Assembly (NCBI GenBank): GCA_963739095.1
Contig: CAVTZF010000021.1
Location: 124,001-188,000 of the forward strand
Reading direction: 5' to 3'
DNA length: 64,000 bases
Origin: JACVRW01 sp963739095
GTDB lineage: Bacteria > Actinomycetota > Thermoleophilia > Solirubrobacterales > Thermoleophilaceae
Part shown: one piece after another, positions 8,114 through 16,579 of the stretch
Layout of the letters: each line of letters begins with the position of its first letter
Numbering within the stretch: the first letter of the stretch is position 1
Made by a program: the position numbers and the translations under genes
Notes under the pieces: model-generated
Told to the model about the DNA's origin: nothing
Databases searched by the model: none
The model's input: the letters and a program-made list of their open reading frames with translations, nothing else

Positions 8114-9643
8114 CTAGACCGGCGCCGAGTAGTCCTCAGGGTCGTCGTACGCCCAGTCGTCCGAGGGCGTCACGCCGTCGAGATGCGGCTGGTGCGGCAG
8201 CTCCGCCTGCAGGCGGTCCATCTCGGAGGTGTCGATCTCCTCTTCCTCGAGAAGGAGGGGTGCCGCGACGGCAGCCGGCTCGGGCTCCGGCTCCGGGTCC
8301 GGCTCGAACTCCGGCTCCGGCTCCGGCTCGAACTCCGGCTCCGGTTCGGGCGCCGGCTCCGGTTCGGGCTCGCGCGCGAAGCGCTCCGTGCGCAGGTCGC
8401 GCGCCTGGATCTCGGGGAACGGGCCCTCGTTCGACTCGAGCAGGATGTCGTCGGCGACCGTCTTGAGATCGGCGTCGAGGTAGCCGCACAGGACGTCACG
8501 CAGCAGTGCGCGCACGTAGCCCTCGAGCTGGTCGACGATCTCGGCCGGCGAACCGTCCGGCACGCGTCCGCCGCCGCCCATCAGCATGCGCTCGAGCGAG
8601 ACGGCGGCCTCGATGTGCCCCTGCACCTCGCTTCGCCTGCCCTCCTCGGCGCAGAGCGCAGCCACCCTCAGCGCGAGGCTCGCCTGGCCCGCGTCGGTGG
8701 TGGCGTCGAGCAGGCCCCGCAGCGCCAGCAGCAGGTCCGACAGCGCCTCCGAGTCGCGCGGGCGCTCGCACGCCATCTCGAAGCGCGCGAGCGCCCAGGC
8801 GAGCGTGCCACCGGGACGAGCTCCCTCGATCACAGCCACGAATTCGCGCAGCGCCTTCTCCTCGCCGGCCGGCAGCTGCCAGCCGGGGCCGCGGCCGGCG
8901 CCCGTGCCGCCCACGGGAACCGCTGACCAGCGACCGTGGTCGGTGCGCCGCCAGCCGGGCGCGCCGAGGCTCACCGCGCCGTGGCGCCACAGCCGCAGCG
9001 CGGTCACGAGCCCGCGCATGCGCGCGTCGGCGTCGCCCGCGCCCAGGCGCTGGTCGGCCGCCATGTCGCAGTCGAGCGTGCACACGACCGCGGGGGCGCC
9101 GTCGCCGCCCTCCGGGTAGACCGCCTCCGGCGGGGCGTCGGCGTGGTCGCCGCGGACCATCGACAGCCCGGCGCCGAAGTCGATCCGCTCCGCCTCGATC
9201 CAGGCGCCGTCGAGCGCCGCGACGACGCGGTCGCGCACGGCGTCGCGGAAGAGCGTCGTCTCGACCTCCTTGTAGACGCGCTCGAAGCGCTCCTCCGGGA
9301 AGCCGAAGCTGGTGGCGTCCTCGTAGAGCCGCTCGAGCATCGCCTGCAGCGCCGGCTCGGCCTGCTCGCCGCGCAGGCCGTTGACCCGCAGCCAGCTCGC
9401 GGCGCCCGCGCCCAGCTCCATGCAGGCCCGGTGACAGGAGGGCAGCTCGCGCAGCCTTTCCCAGCGCCCGCCGATGAAGGCGCCGGTACGCGGCTGGTAG
9501 CGGTAGAGGACGGGGCCGCGGCGGTCGCCCTCGTCGACTACGTCGAACTCGACCTCCGCGCCCGCCTTGATGTCATCGCTGAGAAGCGCCGCGGCTTCGA
9601 GCGCGAAGTTCCGCAGCGCGTCGTGGAGAGCACGATTGCGCAT
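8114..9643 (-). CDS. Conserved hypothetical protein with Glu-Pro repeat tail
   Basis: I do not recognise this 509-residue protein. It begins MRNRALHDALRNFALEAA, has no signal peptide or membrane segment, and consists of a mixed globular region of about 415 residues followed by a low-complexity tail (about residues 420-465) of EPEPEPEF-type repeats and an acidic end. The tail is likely extended and disordered, perhaps a spacer or a binding surface for basic partners. The gene follows the HxlR regulator by 48 bases in the same direction, so the regulator may control it. Codon use is normal for the window, supporting a genuine gene. Confidence 0.7.
   Translation of the reverse strand: MRNRALHDALRNFALEAAALLSDDIKAGAEVEFDVVDEGDRRGPVLYRYQPRTGAFIGGRWERLRELPSCHRACMELGAGAASWLRVNGLRGEQAEPALQAMLERLYEDATSFGFPEERFERVYKEVETTLFRDAVRDRVVAALDGAWIEAERIDFGAGLSMVRGDHADAPPEAVYPEGGDGAPAVVCTLDCDMAADQRLGAGDADARMRGLVTALRLWRHGAVSLGAPGWRRTDHGRWSAVPVGGTGAGRGPGWQLPAGEEKALREFVAVIEGARPGGTLAWALARFEMACERPRDSEALSDLLLALRGLLDATTDAGQASLALRVAALCAEEGRRSEVQGHIEAAVSLERMLMGGGGRVPDGSPAEIVDQLEGYVRALLRDVLCGYLDADLKTVADDILLESNEGPFPEIQARDLRTERFAREPEPEPAPEPEPEFEPEPEPEFEPDPEPEPEPAAVAAPLLLEEEEIDTSEMDRLQAELPHQPHLDGVTPSDDWAYDDPEDYSAPV
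8275..8372 (-). repeat. In-frame tandem repeat encoding Glu-Pro tract
   Basis: The stretch is built from GGCTCC, GGCTCG and GGTTCG hexamers with two near-identical units of about 24 bases that include CTCGAACTCCGGCTCC. On the minus strand it encodes alternating Glu and Pro with Phe and Asp interruptions. Such tracts can change length by slippage in steps of 6 bases without breaking the frame. Confidence 0.75.
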
Positions 9644-9691
9644 GAGGCGCGATTTCGATGAACGCGCCCGGTGTCCTGCCTGCGAGACCGC

Positions 9692-10072
9692 TCAGGCGGC
9701 GGCGACGGCCGTCGGAGTGGCCGTGGTGGAGCAGGAGCCGTCCCCGGGGCCGTCCTCGACTCCGAGCCACTCGCGCCCGTAGCGGCGCATGTCGTCGATC
9801 AGCGGCACGAGCGCAACGCCCTTCGTGGTCAGCGAGTACTCGACCCGCGGCGGGACCTCCGGAAATGTGTGGCGCTCGACGATGCCCTGCTCCTCGAGCG
9901 CGCGGAGCCGCAGCGACAGGGTCCGCGGGCTGATACCGGCGAGCGAGCGCTCGAGCTCGCAGAAGCGGCTGCGGCCCTCCGCGAGGTCGCGGATCACGAG
10001 GATCGTCCACTTGCCGCAGATGATGTCTGCAGTGGCACACACGGGGCAGCTTGGATCGCCCATATAGGCCAT
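9692..10072 (-). CDS. HxlR family transcriptional regulator
   Basis: A 126-residue winged-helix regulator with the family layout: an N-terminal CPVCATADIICGKWTILVIR segment, the recognition helix region around GISPRTLSLRLRALEEQG, and the wing VEYSLTTKG. Two Cys residues near the N terminus (CPVC) may sense oxidants or electrophiles as in other HxlR proteins. The ATG at 10072 is preferred; a more upstream possible start at 10090 falls inside a palindrome (10084-10100) that looks like the operator. The gene is followed at 48 bases by the Glu-Pro repeat protein gene, a possible target. Confidence 0.87.
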   Translation of the reverse strand: MAYMGDPSCPVCATADIICGKWTILVIRDLAEGRSRFCELERSLAGISPRTLSLRLRALEEQGIVERHTFPEVPPRVEYSLTTKGVALVPLIDDMRRYGREWLGVEDGPGDGSCSTTATPTAVAAA

Positions 10073-10083
10073 GGTACCGCAAG

Positions 10084-10100
10084 ACTTCACGAACTGAAGT
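10084..10100. promoter_or_regulatory. Candidate HxlR operator
   Basis: ACTTCA-CGAAC-TGAAGT is a perfect 6-base inverted repeat with a 5-base spacer. It ends 12 bases upstream of the hxlR-type start at 10072. ACTT...AAGT half-sites are usual for HxlR-family proteins, so autoregulation is likely. Confidence 0.6.
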
Positions 10101-10114
10101 AAAGGAACCGGGCG

Positions 10115-10816
10115 TCAGATGCCGCTGAGCAGGCCGCCTCCGCCGCCACCGCCGCCGGCCGCGAGGACGCGCCCCTCGCTCGGCTGGACGAGCACCCAGC
10201 CGGAGCCTGCGAACGACATCTGGATCGATTCGCCCGAGCCGCGCCCGATGAAGTTCTTCATCTTGATGTCGGTCTTGATCCCGGTCTGGACGCTGGACGA
10301 CCAGGTGATTGCGGCCGACGGGTCGGCGAAGGTCGGTGCGTCACCGGTGTTCAGCAGCACGGGCGGGCCGTCGGAGACGATCGCCACCCAGCCGGTGCCC
10401 TGGAGCGCCGTGTTGAAGAGGCCACCGGCGACGAAGCCGCTGGCGCCCTCGACCTTCTTGATGTCCCAGTCGATGCCGGCGTCGAACGCGAGCAGGTTCG
10501 AGCCGTTCACCGTGATCGCGTCGTTCTCGAGGTAGAGCAGATGCACCTCCTGGGCGGTGTCCGCGAGGAACACCTCGCCCGTCCCGGACATCTTCATCAG
10601 CTTCGTGCCTTCGCCGGTCATCGCCTTCTTCAGCATCCTGCTCATGCCGCCCGAACCGGCGTGCTCGAAGGCAACCTGGCCCTGGTAGGCGACCATCGAG
10701 CCGGCCTTCGCCTGGATCGTCACCTGGTCGAGACTCACCTTCAGCAGCTTCGAGTTCTGGAGCGCGAAGGCCTGCTGCGACTGCGTCTCCTGAAACTCAC
10801 CCAGTGTGCTCTGCAC
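10115..10816 (-). CDS. AIM24 family protein
   Basis: A 233-residue protein of the AIM24 family (formerly DUF124), a tubby-like beta-barrel fold. Characteristic segments are AKAGSMVAYQGQVAFEH, GTGEVFLAD, LLAFDAGIDWDIK and the final GSGWVLVQPSEG. It ends in a run of nine glycines before LLSGI, which is usual for these bacterial members and probably a flexible tail. Biochemical role is unknown; family members are linked to stress or membrane phenotypes in some bacteria. It lies downstream of a divergent promoter region shared with the S55-like gene. Confidence 0.88.
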   Translation of the reverse strand: MQSTLGEFQETQSQQAFALQNSKLLKVSLDQVTIQAKAGSMVAYQGQVAFEHAGSGGMSRMLKKAMTGEGTKLMKMSGTGEVFLADTAQEVHLLYLENDAITVNGSNLLAFDAGIDWDIKKVEGASGFVAGGLFNTALQGTGWVAIVSDGPPVLLNTGDAPTFADPSAAITWSSSVQTGIKTDIKMKNFIGRGSGESIQMSFAGSGWVLVQPSEGRVLAAGGGGGGGGLLSGI

Positions 10817-10883
10817 CTGGCCTCCTTGTCGATGTTCGGTCGTTGGCTTCGAGCTGAGGCATGCACGCTACCCTGCGCTCCCC

Positions 10884-12560
10884 TTGGCTCGCCGGTCCCT
10901 TCTGATCGTCGCCCTCATGCTGGCGGCTGCGCCGCCCGCCTCGGCTGCCGACCCGATTCTTCCGCTCGGGGAGGTGCGCCCGGGCATGTCCTGCACGGGC
11001 CTCTCCGTGATCCGCGGCACCGCGATCTCGTCGTTCGACGTCGAGATCATCGACGTGATCGCCGCCGAGTCCGGGCTGAGCGGCCCGCGCATCCTCGTGC
11101 GCGTGTCGGGCCCCGCCGTCGACGCGACCGGCGTCGGCCCGGGCTTCTCGGGCTCGCCGATCCTCTGCGACGGGCGCAACGCGGGCGCGATCTCCGAGGC
11201 CATCGGCGACTACGGCAACCACGTCGTGCTCGCAACGCCGATCGAGGAGATGCTGCGCGCGCAGCCGCGCGCGCCGGTCTCCGCCCGCCGCGACCCGGCG
11301 CTCCTGCGCGCGGCGCGGCCGCTCGCGGCGCCGCTCACGGTCTCGGGCCTGTCGGGTCGCGGCCTGAGTCTCTTCGAGCGCGCCGCCCGGCGCGCCGGAC
11401 GTCCCGTACTCGCAGCGCCCCCCGGTCCGCTGGGCGGCTTCGCCCCCGCGCCGCTCGTGCCCGGCGCCGCGGCGGCCGCGTCGATCTCGACGGGCGACCT
11501 CGCGATCGGCGCCGTCGGGACGGTCACCTACCGCGACGGCGACCGCCTCTGGGCCTTCGGCCACGCCCTCGACGGTGGCGGCCGGCGCTCGCTCTTCCTG
11601 ACCGATGCATACGTCTTCAGCGTCATACAGAACCCGCTCGGCATCGCCGAGGGTGCGATCACCTACAAGCTCGCCTCCTCGGGCGGCCACGTGCAGGGCG
11701 CGATCACGAGCGACGGTTTCGCGGCGATCGCCGGCAGCGTCGGCGCCCCGCCCGCCTCGATCCCGCTGCAGGTGACGGCCCGCGACGGCGGCGGCCGGCG
11801 CGTGACGCTCAACTCCGAGCTCGCCGACGAGCGCGCGCTGCGGCTCGGCGCCGGCATCACGTTCGTGGCCCCGCTCGGCCTCACCCAGGCAGTCGACAGC
11901 CTGCTCGGCGAGGGCGGACCGACGCGGCTGTCCGTCTGCGCCCGCTTCCACGTGCGCGAGCGGCGCCGGCCGATCGGCTACTGCAACCCCTACTTCGGGG
12001 TCGATGCCGCCCTGCTCGACCTCACCTCGGCCGCCGGCCTGGTCGACTCCTATGACCTGAGCCCGCTGCACATCGAGCGCGTGCAGGTAGGCGTGCGCGC
12101 CCGGCCCGGCATCAAGAGCGACGTCATCGTTGGGGGCCGCGCTCCACGCCGCGTCCGCCGCGGCGAGCGCATCAAGGTGCGGCTCGCGCTCCAGCGCCGC
12201 AACGGCGGGCGCCGCACGCTGAGCGTGCCGGTCAGGGTGCCGGGCGACCTGCGTCCGGGCGTACGCACGCTGGTCGTGTCCGGCAACGGCGGCGTGCCCT
12301 CGCTCGAGGACGAGCTGATCTCGGCGCTGTTCGACGTGCTGGTGATCGACTTCGGCGACGAGGGTGGAGCGGGTGAGCCGCACAGCCTCCGCGAGCTGGC
12401 CGCGGCTGTGCGCGACCTGCGCAATCCGCTCGGCATCAATGCGCGCCTCAAGGGACGAGAGCCGCAGCTGGTTCACCGCTCGGACGAGCTCAGCTTCGAG
12501 GGCCGCGTGCGGCTCAGCCTGAAGGTGCTGCCGGCCCGCCCGGCCCGCCGCTCCCGCTGA
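10884..12560 (+). CDS. Secreted SpoIVB (S55)-like protease with permuted motif order
   Basis: The product (558 residues from a TTG at 10884; start uncertain, an ATG at 10917 is the alternative) begins with a clear signal peptide ending PPASA. Near residue 89 lies GPGFSGSPI, the nucleophile motif of peptidase family S55, within a segment that resembles the C-terminal half of the Bacillus SpoIVB protease domain. The histidine-bearing segment WAFGHALDGGG comes later, near residue 227, whereas it precedes the serine in SpoIVB. The last 250 residues lack motifs I know. The organism shows no other sporulation gene here, so it is probably an envelope protein. The end overlaps the convergent pilT by 47 bases. 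Confidence 0.72.
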   Translation: MARRSLLIVALMLAAAPPASAADPILPLGEVRPGMSCTGLSVIRGTAISSFDVEIIDVIAAESGLSGPRILVRVSGPAVDATGVGPGFSGSPILCDGRNAGAISEAIGDYGNHVVLATPIEEMLRAQPRAPVSARRDPALLRAARPLAAPLTVSGLSGRGLSLFERAARRAGRPVLAAPPGPLGGFAPAPLVPGAAAAASISTGDLAIGAVGTVTYRDGDRLWAFGHALDGGGRRSLFLTDAYVFSVIQNPLGIAEGAITYKLASSGGHVQGAITSDGFAAIAGSVGAPPASIPLQVTARDGGGRRVTLNSELADERALRLGAGITFVAPLGLTQAVDSLLGEGGPTRLSVCARFHVRERRRPIGYCNPYFGVDAALLDLTSAAGLVDSYDLSPLHIERVQVGVRARPGIKSDVIVGGRAPRRVRRGERIKVRLALQRRNGGRRTLSVPVRVPGDLRPGVRTLVVSGNGGVPSLEDELISALFDVLVIDFGDEGGAGEPHSLRELAAAVRDLRNPLGINARLKGREPQLVHRSDELSFEGRVRLSLKVLPARPARRSR

Positions 12561-13725
12561 TCGCCGGCTCGGCGCCGTTGGCCGCGGCGGCCGTGTCGTC
12601 GCCGCCCGCCTCGAGGTTGTCGCCGAAAACCGACTCCACCGACGTGTGGCGCTGTCCGTCGGAGGAGACGAGCAGCTTGAAGTCGTGGGGATGCGTGGCG
12701 GCCTTGAGCGCGTCGTCCATCGAGACGCGCCCCGCCTGCACGTGGTAGAGCAGCGCCTGATCGAAGGTCTGCATGCCGTAGTAGGCCCCCTCGGCGACCA
12801 CCTCGGGCAGGCGCCCGGTCTCGCTCGGTTCCATGATCATGTCGCGGACGCGACCGGTCATGCGCAGGATCTCGCAGGTCGCGACGCGCCCGTTGCGGTC
12901 GGGCGTGCGCACGAGCCGCTGCGAGATCACGGCCTTGAGCGTGCCGGCCAGCATCGCGCGCGCCTGGCGCTGCTCGGCCTGCGGGAAGAAGTCGATGATG
13001 CGGTTGACCGACTCGGTGGCGTCGACGGTGTGGATCGTCGACAGCACGAGGTGGCCCGTCTCGGCCGCTGACAGTGCCGTTCGCACCGTCTCCTCGTCGC
13101 GCATCTCGCCGACGAGGATCACGTCCGGGTCCTGACGCAGGACGCGCCGCAGGGCGCGCGCGAACGAGGCGGTGTCCTCGCCGACCTCGCGCTGGTTGAT
13201 GATCGACTGCTTGTCGCGGTGGAGGAACTCGACCGGGTCCTCGATCGTGACGATGTGCTTCGCATACTTCTCGTTGATGTGGTCGATCATCGACGCGAGC
13301 GTCGTCGACTTACCGGAGCCGGTGGTGCCGGTGAGCAGGATCAGGCCGCGCTCCTCGTCGGCGATCTCGGAGATCACGGGCGGCAGCAGCAGCTCGGCGA
13401 CCGACTTGACCTGGAACGGAATCGCGCGCGAGACGAGCGAGACCGAGCCGCGCTGCACGAATGCGTTGACGCGGAAGCGCGCGACACCCGGGATCGAATA
13501 CGAGAAGTCGACCTCGCGCTCGTTGCGGAAGGCCTCCAGCTTCGACTCGTCGGTGAGCATGTGGAAGAGCGTGCCCTCGGTGTCCTCGGGCCGCAGCGGC
13601 TCGGAGCCCTCGATCGGCTCGAGCTTTCCATGGCGACGGATGACGGGGCGCGAGGGAACCTTGAGATGGAGGTCGGAGCCCTCCATCTCGATCACCCGCA
13701 TCAGGGCGGCGTCGATGTCGAACAT
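12514..13725 (-). CDS. pilT: PilT family twitching/retraction ATPase
   Basis: A 403-residue GspE/PilT-type hexameric ATPase. Visible are the N-terminal GSDLHLKV segment, Walker A GTTGSGKST (about 133-141), the Asp box VTIEDPVEFLH, Walker B-like DPDVILVGEMRD and the His box TGHLVLSTIHT. These place it with PilT, which powers retraction of type IV pili, rather than PilB, as it lacks the long N-terminal domain. The C-terminal 40 residues are Gly/Ala/Pro-rich and probably disordered. No other pilus gene is next to it; a separate pilus locus is expected elsewhere. Confidence 0.92.
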   Translation of the reverse strand: MFDIDAALMRVIEMEGSDLHLKVPSRPVIRRHGKLEPIEGSEPLRPEDTEGTLFHMLTDESKLEAFRNEREVDFSYSIPGVARFRVNAFVQRGSVSLVSRAIPFQVKSVAELLLPPVISEIADEERGLILLTGTTGSGKSTTLASMIDHINEKYAKHIVTIEDPVEFLHRDKQSIINQREVGEDTASFARALRRVLRQDPDVILVGEMRDEETVRTALSAAETGHLVLSTIHTVDATESVNRIIDFFPQAEQRQARAMLAGTLKAVISQRLVRTPDRNGRVATCEILRMTGRVRDMIMEPSETGRLPEVVAEGAYYGMQTFDQALLYHVQAGRVSMDDALKAATHPHDFKLLVSSDGQRHTSVESVFGDNLEAGGDDTAAAANGAEPAISGSGGPGGPAAPSG

Positions 13726-13790
13726 AGAGTTCGCATCGGCAGGCGCGCGCCGCGCTTGAGGCGTGACCGGGCGGGCTGGACGCTGCTAGC

Positions 13791-14210
13791 TCAGGCGACC
13801 GACGCGCAGCGGACGATCCTGCGAACCGGGAAGCCGTCGCTCCACGGCTCCGCCGGGCCGTAGGCCGCGGCCTGCATCCACAGGCGGTCGGACAGCTCGG
13901 CGCCGCGCAAGAGCGTGCGGATGTAGCCGTTCTCGCGGTTGTTCGACGTGCGCTCCGCGACCAGGTTCCGGTTGCTGCCGCGGGCGAGGGCCGCGTACAC
14001 GCCGATGTCGCTTTCCATGCGCTTGTTGTTGAAGCGGGTCGCGGTCTTGATGCGCCAGTCGTCCTTCGCCTTGACCTTGCACGCGTAGTGGCGGTACCCG
14101 TCCGAGTTGACCAGCGTCCAGTCGCCGGGGGGCGCCTGGGCGCCGGCGGGCGCGGCGCTCGCGGCAAGCGTCGCGAGTGCGACGGTCAGGGCCAGCGAGA
14201 CCCGCCTCAC
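13791..14210 (-). CDS. Small secreted protein
   Basis: A 139-residue product from a GTG at 14210 that overlaps the stop of the sigma factor gene by 4 bases (GTGA). The first 24 residues form a signal peptide ending PAGAQA, followed by a mature part with two cysteines (HYACK and IVRCA) that could pair. I do not recognise the family. Overlap with rpoD suggests translation coupling, so its amount would follow the main sigma factor. An envelope or extracellular role is inferred from the signal peptide only. Confidence 0.75.
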   Translation of the reverse strand: MRRVSLALTVALATLAASAAPAGAQAPPGDWTLVNSDGYRHYACKVKAKDDWRIKTATRFNNKRMESDIGVYAALARGSNRNLVAERTSNNRENGYIRTLLRGAELSDRLWMQAAAYGPAEPWSDGFPVRRIVRCASVA

Positions 14211-15301
14211 GCGACGTCGCGGAGCTTCTGCGCCTCGGCCAGCGACTGAAGCTTCTTGAGCGACTGATTCTCGATCTGGCGGATGCGCTCGCGCGTGACG
14301 TTGAAGGTCCGGCCGACCTCGTCGAGCGTGCGCGGGTGCTCGCCGCCGAGGCCGTAGCGCAGCTCGAGCACGCGGCGCTCGCGGTAGGAGAGGTTCTCGA
14401 GCGCCTCGCGGAGCGCCTCCTTGGTCAGGATCTCGGCGGCGCGCTCGTAGGGGGACTCGGCCCGCTCGTCGGCGATGAACTGGCCGAACTCGGACTCCTC
14501 CTCGTCGCCGACCGGCTTCTCCAGCGACACGGGCGCCTGCGCGGAGCGCTTGATCGACTCGACCTCCTCCGGCTCGATGCCGGTGTGGTCGGCGATCTCC
14601 TCGGGGGTCGGCTCGCGGCCGAGCTCCGTCACGAGCTTGCGCTCGGCGCGGCCGATCTTGTTGAGCTTCTCGACCACGTGCACGGGGATCCGGATCGTGC
14701 GCGCCTTGTCCGCGAGCGCGCGGGCGATCGCCTGCCGGATCCACCAGGTCGCGTAGGTCGAGAACTTGAAGCCCTTGCGGTAGTCGAACTTCTCGGCCGC
14801 GCGCACGAGCCCGAGCGTGCCCTCCTGGATCAGGTCGAGGAAGGGCAGGCCCTGGTTGCGGTAGTTCTTCGCGATCGAGACGACGAGCCGCAGGTTCGAC
14901 TCGACCATCTTCTGCTTCGCGTCGAGGTCTCCGCGCTCGATGCGCTTCGCGAGATCGACCTCCTCCTGCGCCGTCAGCAGCCGAACCTTGCCGATGTCCT
15001 TCAGGAAAAGCTGAAGGGAATCGGTCGTCATGTCGGGCTTCAGATCGATGGTCGCCTTCTTGCGGCGCGACCTGCGGTCGACAGCCCGCTCGACCTGCGG
15101 CTCCGAATGCGTCGGGTCGTCCTCGACCAGCTCGATCTCGGACTTCTCGAAGTAGCCGTGCAGCTCTTCGATATCTCCCTCGTCGAGCTCGACCTCGGCG
15201 AGCGCCACCGCCACCTCGGCGTAGGTCAGCACTCCGGTCGCAGTGCCCTTGGCGACGAGGAGCTTGACCTCCTCGAGCTCTTGCAGTTCAGCTACTGACA
15301 T
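14207..15301 (-). CDS. rpoD: Primary RNA polymerase sigma factor (RpoD/SigA type)
   Basis: A 364-residue sigma-70 protein. A short region 1.1 (about 1-75) and basic linker lead to region 1.2, then region 2 with NLRLVVSIAKNY, PFLDLIQEGTLGL and the -10 recognition helix FSTYATWWIRQAI, region 3, and region 4 with LDEVGRTFNVTRERIRQIE. The complete set of regions and the length fit the essential housekeeping factor. It is followed by an overlapping secreted protein gene. Upstream there is a hairpin in the expected leader and a possible sigma-70-type promoter, described separately. Confidence 0.92.
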   Translation of the reverse strand: MSVAELQELEEVKLLVAKGTATGVLTYAEVAVALAEVELDEGDIEELHGYFEKSEIELVEDDPTHSEPQVERAVDRRSRRKKATIDLKPDMTTDSLQLFLKDIGKVRLLTAQEEVDLAKRIERGDLDAKQKMVESNLRLVVSIAKNYRNQGLPFLDLIQEGTLGLVRAAEKFDYRKGFKFSTYATWWIRQAIARALADKARTIRIPVHVVEKLNKIGRAERKLVTELGREPTPEEIADHTGIEPEEVESIKRSAQAPVSLEKPVGDEEESEFGQFIADERAESPYERAAEILTKEALREALENLSYRERRVLELRYGLGGEHPRTLDEVGRTFNVTRERIRQIENQSLKKLQSLAEAQKLRDVA

Positions 15302-15324
15302 CCTCTTCCTTACTGCGCGCAGGA

Positions 15325-15344
15325 CCCAGCGCGAGGGCGCTGGG
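15325..15344 (-). promoter_or_regulatory. Hairpin in the rpoD leader
   Basis: CCCAGCGC-GAGG-GCGCTGGG is a perfect 8-base stem with a 4-base loop located 24 bases upstream of the sigma factor start. No T-run follows on the minus strand. It could stabilise the messenger, attenuate transcription or bind a regulator. Confidence 0.55.
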
Positions 15345-15366
15345 CCCAGTCAATCAGACTATGTAC

Positions 15367-15394
15367 ACACTAACGCTGCAAATAGTGAAGTCAA
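15367..15394 (-). promoter_or_regulatory. Possible rpoD promoter
   Basis: On the minus strand TTGACT (15389-15394) is followed after 16 bases by TAGTGT (15367-15372). The -35 box matches the consensus at 5 of 6 positions, the -10 at 3 of 6. It is located 65-95 bases before the start codon and would put the leader hairpin in the transcript. Confidence 0.35.
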
Positions 15395-15535
15395 GCGGTC
15401 TGATGCGGAAACTCCGCCGATTAGCCAGTCAACCAACGGCCCCCTACGTTAGCCCGTCCGCCGCCGAATGACTCGCAATCGTTCAGTGCTTCGGAAGGGC
15501 TCTACCCGGAACGCCCGGGACTAGACTGCCCGCCC

Positions 15536-15871
15536 ATGGCTGAGGATCCCAAGACCCCCGAGGACCCAGGCGTCCTGGGCAGCCTCCCGCGCACGCGACC
15601 TGGGCGGCGCAGCGACAAGCGTTCGGCCGGCCGTCCCGCCGAGGCGGCGGGCGCGGCAGCTCGCAAGGCGGAGAGCGGCGACGCAGCGGCCGCGCGGTCC
15701 CCGCGGCCGAAGCGGCGGCCCGCCGCACCCGCTCCGGAGCCGGCGCCCGAGGCGCGGCGGCGCGGGCCGATCGATGACGCCGTGCACACCGCCGGCAGCA
15801 TCGCGGGGGCCGGCGCGCGCATTGCGGAGGGCCTCGCGAAGGAAGTCCTGCGCCGTCTGCCCCGTCTCTGA
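15536..15871 (+). CDS. Small basic Ala/Pro-rich protein
   Basis: A 111-residue product with an ATG at 15536. The first 75 residues are rich in Ala, Pro, Arg and Asp and probably disordered; the C-terminal part GPIDDAVHTAGSIAGAGARI has an amphipathic helical character and ends LAKEVLRRLPRL. I do not recognise it. Its base composition and frame are like its neighbours, and nothing else explains the interval. It reads away from rpoD and 78 bases ahead of the response regulator. Confidence 0.55.
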   Translation: MAEDPKTPEDPGVLGSLPRTRPGRRSDKRSAGRPAEAAGAAARKAESGDAAAARSPRPKRRPAAPAPEPAPEARRRGPIDDAVHTAGSIAGAGARIAEGLAKEVLRRLPRL

Positions 15872-15949
15872 GACTGTGACCGCGCCGCCGGACTGCCATC
15901 CTCCGGGCAGGGGATACGACATCTGCTAAACGAGGTATGCTGGCTGGCG

Positions 15950-16579
15950 ATGGCGAACAACCCGAAGCGTGCCCCACACTGTCTCATCGTCGATGACCAC
16001 CCGGTCGTCCGGGCGGGCGTTCGCGCGGTCCTCGAGCAGGCCTTCAGCGGCGCCCAGATCGCCGACGCGGAGTCGGTCGAGGAGCTCGGCGAGGCCACCG
16101 GCAGCGGCGCTCCCGACGTGGTGATCGTCGACCCCTGGCGCGCCGGGGTCGATGTCGGCGACGTGGTCCGCCGCCTGCAGTCCGAGCTCGACGCGCCGAT
16201 CGTCGTGTTCACCTCCGACGGCGGCGCGCGCCTCCTGAGCGAAGCGCTCAAGGCCGGCGTCAAGGGCTACGTCCGCAAGGACTCGCCGTCCGAGGACCTG
16301 ATCCGAGCGATCGACGCCGCGCGCGCGGGTGAGTTCTACGTCGACCCGGGCCTGTCCTCGACGATCGTCCTCGACGAGGGCGACCGCACGCTGAGCGCGC
16401 GCCAGCGCGAGATCCTGCAGATGCTGGCCGACGGGATGCAGACCGATGCCGTCGCCGAGAAGCTCGGTCTGTCGACCGAGACGGTCCGCACCCATACGAA
16501 GCGGATACTGGCCAAGCTCGAGGCGTCCACGCGCACCCAGGCCGTAGCGATCGGGATCAGGCACGGCCTGATCGAGTGA
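15950..16579 (+). CDS. NarL/FixJ family response regulator
   Basis: A 209-residue two-domain regulator. The receiver domain has the acidic pair at residues 15-16 (VDDH), the predicted phosphorylated Asp61 in VVIVDPWR, and the conserved Lys in VRKDS. The C-terminal LuxR-type helix-turn-helix contains LSARQREILQMLADGM and LSTETVRTHTKRILAKL. No sensor kinase is adjacent, so its partner is elsewhere. It overlaps the following GntR gene by 4 bases. Confidence 0.9.
   Translation: MANNPKRAPHCLIVDDHPVVRAGVRAVLEQAFSGAQIADAESVEELGEATGSGAPDVVIVDPWRAGVDVGDVVRRLQSELDAPIVVFTSDGGARLLSEALKAGVKGYVRKDSPSEDLIRAIDAARAGEFYVDPGLSSTIVLDEGDRTLSARQREILQMLADGMQTDAVAEKLGLSTETVRTHTKRILAKLEASTRTQAVAIGIRHGLIE

Noticed and set aside
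8275..8372. Possible CRISPR or spaced repeat array
   Set aside because: Units are in-frame hexamers within a coding region, with no spacers.
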